Assembly: GCF_038396675.1 (NCBI RefSeq)
Contig: NC_088921.1
Span: 47,370,001-47,434,000, forward strand
Source: Hydra vulgaris
Lineage: Eukaryota; Cnidaria; Hydrozoa; Anthoathecata; Hydridae
DNA: 64,000 nucleotides
Direction of reading: 5' to 3'
The notes beneath the pieces were generated by a model. It worked only from the letters and a program-made list of their open reading frames with translations, did no database searches and was not told the origin of the DNA. The translations under genes were made by a program, and so were the position numbers. This document shows, in pieces, positions 60,828 through 64,000 of this stretch (positions within the stretch are counted from its first letter, which is position 1; every line of letters starts with the position of its first letter).

Positions 60828-63639
60828 TTATATATATATTTATATATATTTAGTCTTTTCCATTAAATTCGTTCACGTCTATGATGCAAGAAAAGTTTAA
60901 TAACTCTGGCTATTGTGTTTGGTATAAAAACCGAAGAACCAGTCACGCAGGAAACCAGCAGATCATCTTATCTTTGTTAAATGATACCAATTTCAAAAAA
61001 AAAGGTTTATACATATTTAGTATTACTTATGTTAACATTTTTAAAATTATGTGTAAATAAATTTTTTACTTTGTTATAAAGACTTTTGAATGACTAAACA
61101 ATTTTTTCAGCAATTCAAGAACTTGGTTTTAACTTGCAGATGATTCGCTTGATAAAAAGTGCGTCTGAAATAAACTTATTAAAAAAGTCGGCAACTATTG
61201 CTTCGAAAGCGTTTTCTAAAGTATATTGGTTTCTAAGTGTTTAGAAAGTTTTATTTTTCTTCATTCATTTATTCATCGCAATTATTCGTTAATATTGAAT
61301 TGCTTAGGTAATAAAAAATACTCGACCTGGCATGATTGAATCCAACCTTCATGCTCTTTTGGAATATGAGTGTCGCATTGAGGGAGCTCAGTTTCTTTCT
61401 TTTCCACCAGTTGTTGCTGGTGGAAATAGCGCAAATACACTTCATTACATAAACAATACCCAGTTGCTGAGGTAACCATTATTACTTTTAACTTGCAACC
61501 CGCATCACAGGCGCATAATAATACTCAAAAGTTAATATTTTAGAGATGGTGAATTAGTTTTAATGGATGGGGGCTGTGAGTACCATGGATATGTTAGCGA
61601 TATCACACGTACTTGGCCAGTTAATGGAAAGTTTAGTGAAGCCCAAAAAGAGTTATACGAGCTTGTGTTGCACGTGCAAGAAACATGCTTGAAGGTAAAT
61701 ATGTCAAATAATACTTGTGTTGCACGTGCAAGAAACATGCTTGAAGGTAAATATGTCAAATAATACTTGTGTTGCACGTGCAAGAAACATGCTTGAAGGT
61801 AAATATGTCAAATAATACTTGTGTTGCACGTGCAAGAAACATGCTTGAAGGTAAATATGTCAAATAATACTTGTGTTGCACGTGCAAGAAACATGCTTGA
61901 AGGTAAATATGTCAAATAATACTTGTGTTGCACGTGCAAGAAACATGCTTGAAGGTAAATATGTCAAATAATACTTGTGTTGCACGTGCAAGAAACATGC
62001 TTGAAGGTAAATATGTCAAATAATACTTGTGTTGCACGTGCAAGAAACATGCTTGAAGGTAAATATGTCAAATAATACTTGTGTTGCACGTGCAAGAAAC
62101 ATGCTTGAAGGTAAATATGTCAAATAATACTTGTGTTGCACGTGCAAGAAACATGCTTGAAGGTAAATATGTCAAATAATACTTGTGTTGCACGTGCAAG
62201 AAACATGCTTGAAGGTAAATATGTCAAATAATACTTGTGTTGCACGTGCAAGAAACATGCTTGAAGGTAAATATGTCAAATAATACTTGGGATCAAAAAT
62301 GCACAAAAATATGTAAAATTTTCATAATTAAAATTTGTAAGTAAAAGATAAATACTGATAAGTTCAATGAATAATAAAAAATATTTAAAAATTTAATTTA
62401 TTATTTTAATTATATATTTTACATATTAATAAATATTATTATAGTTTTTTTATTTCTGCGTTGTGAAAAAAAATTTCATTTCTGCGTTGTGAAAAAAAAT
62501 TTCATTTCTGCGTTGTGAAAAAAAATTTCATTTCTGCGTTGTGAAAATATTTGTTGCAAAATTTTGGGAGCATTTTATTGTTATAGAGAATAAATTAAGA
62601 TTAATCTAAATTGCTCTGAAAATCAGAAACATTCAGTTTTAAGTTTTTTAAATGCGTTTGCACTTTAAATGCGCAATGTACTTAGCGGTGACTCCAAGCG
62701 ACTTTTTTTGTGATTAGTAGCAATTTTTTGAGAGATGTAGTTTGCATATTAATGTTTCTTGATCATTCCGAGTAAATAACTAAGTTGCAAAAATGAAATA
62801 TTATATGTATGTAGGAATGCAAGGAAGATGTTTCATTAGATCATCTCCATAATATAATGATGGTTTCGCTTGCAACAGAATTAAAAAGTAAGTTTACTAA
62901 ATGAATTGATCATTCTTTTTTCATTCATTATTCATTCATTCTTTATTCCGCAAAAGTCACAACTCAGTTAATAACATTTTTTCAACATTTATACATTGTA
63001 GAATTAGGTTTCTTTTCCGAAAATGTTTCCAGTGCTCAACTTCAAAAGGTCGGTTCCAACTTTTATTGAGTATTTATTAATTTATCTCCGAAGCATAACT
63101 TATGAGAGCATAAATTATGCTTCAGAGAGCTGAAGCATGTAAAAAGTTTTTAAAAACTGATTTTATTATTTTTCTTTAGCAAGTTTCGCAGTATTGCCCT
63201 CATCATTTGGGTCATTACCTTGGTATGGATACTCACGATACACCACTTCTTCATCGAGGGCTGCCTCTTCGTCCTGGAATGGTAATTACCATGGAGCCTG
63301 GTCTTTATGTATCAGAAAATGATCTCAGCGTTCCTAAAAAGTATGCGTTAAATTTTATGTTTATTGAGCTGTTTTTTAATTTATTACAAAATTAAATATA
63401 TACTATAATAATTATTTCTTTTATTATAATAAATATTAGCTATCTATTGTGTTGTTTAGACGTAGTTTTAATGAATGGCTTTGTTTAGGTATCGTGGTAT
63501 TGGAATTCGTATTGAGGATGATGTGCTGATTACAGACCATGGACCATACATAATGACAGCATCATTACCTAAACAAGTCGTGCAAATTGAGCAATTAATG
63601 GGATCATTTAAAAATAATGAATATAGTATCAGCGTTTAA
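53387..63639 (+). CDS. XPNPEP3: Aminopeptidase P3 (XPNPEP3/Icp55 type), 14 exons
   Basis: Mn-dependent M24B peptidase that removes an N-terminal residue before proline or, as Icp55, trims mitochondrial presequence intermediates. Exons: 53387-53537, 58934-59020, 60018-60072, 60148-60240, 60356-60429, 60518-60645, 60854-61004, 61111-61220, 61308-61471, 61544-61694, 62815-62887, 63002-63048, 63180-63340, 63489-63639. Every junction keeps phase, giving about 531 aa (human 507). The N-domain shows [40 protein letters not shown] and LWDG. The catalytic domain has all five metal ligands: D in LMDGGCE, D in [10 protein letters not shown] in [11 protein letters not shown] in TMEPGLY and E in [23 protein letters not shown] is also conserved. 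Exon 1 is the least certain part. Confidence 0.93.
53769..54490. mobile_element. MITE with ~55-bp TIRs, split by a SINE
   Basis: AGATTCTGTTACGCATTTAC and CAAGCAACCACTAATTAAA at the left recur inverted at 54437-54490 (TTTAATTAGTGGTTGCTTGC ... GTTACAGAATCT), with few mismatches. The interior includes the SINE at 54058. XPNPEP3 intron 1. Confidence 0.75.
54058..54330 (+). mobile_element. tRNA-derived SINE
   Basis: A Pol III B-box-like AGAGTTCAATTCCCACC lies at 54139-54155, and an A-box-like GTAATAGTTTAGCAATAG precedes it. The body (GTCAAGGCTCGTGTTTC, TAGCCTCCTTGACTGTAGTG, GGGAGGTGAATGAATAAATG) matches the fragment at 22676-22890. Confidence 0.65.
54572..54712. repeat. (CATA)n tetranucleotide microsatellite
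   Basis: About 35 copies, left flank of the MITE at 54714. The Tyr-Val-Cys-Met ORFs are translated repeat. Confidence 0.95.
54714..55304. mobile_element. MITE with AGGGAGAGTGGGGTAATGGC ends, between two (CATA)n tracts
   Basis: AGGGAGAGTGGGGTAATGGC at 54714 and, inverted, AGGGGAGAGTGGGGTATTGG at 55304. The motif GGGTAATGGCAAATGCA is repeated in tandem at the left end. The interior is non-coding. Tetranucleotide repeats of the same phase lie immediately on both sides. Confidence 0.8.
55305..55424. repeat. (CATA)n tetranucleotide microsatellite
   Basis: About 30 copies, right flank of the MITE at 54714-55304. Confidence 0.95.
55425..57557. other. XPNPEP3 intron 1, AT-rich part without a gene
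   Basis: A 24-bp tandem repeat (GGTATCTATTGTTTTCATTTCAAA, four copies) is present at 56986-57080. Nothing else is supported. Confidence 0.5.
57558..58763. mobile_element. Putative element with GC-rich CCGCC/GGAGGC ends
   Basis: GC-rich patches at 57568-57895 and 58630-58755, full of GGCGGC, GGAGGC and GCCTCC words, bracket AT-rich DNA. GTTGATAA at 57558 and TTATCAAC ending at 58763 may be short inverted ends. A palindrome, CTATTGGCGGACTGCGGCCGCCAATAG, is at 58632-58658. No protein is recognised in either strand. Confidence 0.35.
59180..59345. mobile_element. Small MITE with TTTTTGACTAACA...CGAAAG ends
   Basis: CTTTTTGACTAACATAAACTC...ACGAAAGAT at the left is matched inversely by CTTTCGCAAAGAAGTTTG...ACTAATCAAAAA at the right. 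The centre has GGTGATCTTTG/CAAAGATCATC inverted words. XPNPEP3 intron 2. Confidence 0.5.
59403..59578. repeat. Cluster of strong hairpins in XPNPEP3 intron 2
   Basis: Perfect 19-bp arms at 59403-59421 and 59432-59450 (AATCTAGTAGCAAAAGTAT). Perfect 21-bp arms at 59531-59551 and 59558-59578, containing ATTAGCG...CGCTAAT. A third related palindrome lies at about 59480-59510. Confidence 0.85.
60743..60850. repeat. (TA)n microsatellite
   Basis: Ends three bases before the exon 7 acceptor AG (60852-60853) of XPNPEP3, so it forms the whole polypyrimidine-site region. Confidence 0.9.
61308..63639 (+). CDS. XPNPEP3: XPNPEP3 exons 9-14 (pita-bread catalytic domain)
   Basis: Exon 9: [37 protein letters not shown]. 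Exon 10: [20 protein letters not shown] then WPVNGKF, with two Asp ligands; its 3' end lies in the 52-bp minisatellite. Exon 11: [20 protein letters not shown]. Exon 12: [14 protein letters not shown]. Exon 13: [20 protein letters not shown] with the His ligand, then [11 protein letters not shown] with a Glu. Exon 14: [14 protein letters not shown] with the last Glu. The stop is TAA at 63637-63639, overlapped by AATAAA at 63639. Confidence 0.95.
61662..62285. repeat. 52-bp minisatellite, 12 copies, spanning the exon 10 splice donor
   Basis: The unit begins CTTGTGTTGCACGTGCAAGA and includes CATGCTTGAAG|GTAAATATGTC. Copies start every 52 bp from 61662 to 62234 and are essentially identical. The first copy is the last 33 nt of exon 10 plus its donor and early intron. 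Each copy repeats the coding end, the GTAAAT donor and the palindrome TTGCACGTGCAA. After the last unit the sequence diverges at CTTGGGATC. Confidence 0.98.
62452..62547. repeat. 26-bp minisatellite, four copies
   Basis: Unit ATTTCTGCGTTGTGAAAAAA-AATTTC, in XPNPEP3 intron 10, 170 bp beyond the 52-bp array. Confidence 0.9.
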
Positions 63640-63664
63640 ATAAATTATATCTGATATAAATAAA
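63639..63664 (+). terminator. Candidate poly(A) signals of XPNPEP3
   Basis: AATAAA at 63639-63644, overlapping the stop codon, and a second AATAAA at 63659-63664. Confidence 0.45.
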
Positions 63665-64000
63665 TATTAGATATACATAAATTTATATCCGATATTATTT
63701 ATGAAAGTCTAGGTTAAAAGGATGAAAGAGAAAAGTAAGTCAAATGTTATAAATAATGAACATTTACGAGGGTTGTAAATATTATTCAATCTTATAAGGG
63801 CAATTATATTAAAGCGTATATGAAAAAATTGTTTTTTTGGTTTTATATATGTTTCTATTTATATTTAGTTAACATATCTATTAACTTTTGAAGAAGTTGC
63901 AAGCGATAACTAGACGCTTAAAAGCGCTATAGATTTGGCAACGTCTAGTTTTGTCATCATAGACACAAAATGTCTTTTTCATTAGTGTATTATAACGTTT

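Noticed and set aside
61563..61763. ORF running through the XPNPEP3 exon 10 donor into the 52-bp repeat
   Set aside because: Read-through reaches a stop in the second unit; the conserved protein requires splicing at 61694.
61662..62285. CRISPR array
   Set aside because: The repeats are contiguous 52-bp units without unique spacers, in a eukaryotic intron.

Overview
This is eukaryotic nuclear DNA: very AT-rich, long introns with GT/AG borders, dense (TA)n microsatellites and many transposons and MITEs. Gene structures, base composition and repeat content fit a cnidarian genome of the Hydra type. That assignment is inferred from family resemblance and was not checked by a search.

Three host genes can be read. 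(1) A single-exon class II DnaJ/HSP40 (minus strand, 10973-12007) has a canonical heat-shock element upstream. (2) Head-to-head with it, 1.13 kb away, is ERCC6/CSB, the SWI2/SNF2 ATPase of transcription-coupled repair (plus strand, 13142-52060). I reconstruct 15 exons, with all helicase motifs, the N-terminal block and the C-terminal winged-helix region. One exon (41069-41186) carries an apparent extra T that breaks the frame. (3) XPNPEP3-type aminopeptidase P (plus strand, 53387-63639) is reconstructed in 14 phase-consistent exons with all five metal ligands.

Layout. 1-4454: a 4.3-kb DNA transposon with about 600-bp terminal inverted repeats (TIRs) ending in CACGGTG. It encodes a five-exon transposase with the RAG1/Transib-like order of catalytic and zinc-binding residues (D, D, C-x2-C, H-x4-H, E); this copy has one frameshift. 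4.6-10.7 kb: LINE 3' fragment, hAT-type non-autonomous elements and MITEs. 11-13.1 kb: DnaJ and the shared promoter region. 13.1-52.1 kb: ERCC6, whose introns hold a decayed CR1-like LINE, a Tc1-like element with two in-frame stops, SINE pieces, several foldback MITEs embedded in (TA)n tracts, and a decayed transposase of an unnamed family. 52.1-64 kb: XPNPEP3, whose first intron holds nested MITEs, a SINE, and a MITE between two (CATA)n tracts.

The most unusual signals are the RAG1-like transposon, a 52-bp minisatellite that repeats the exon 10 splice donor of XPNPEP3 about 12 times, a 42-bp triplication of an ERCC6 splice acceptor, and the repeated pattern of palindromic elements lying inside microsatellites.
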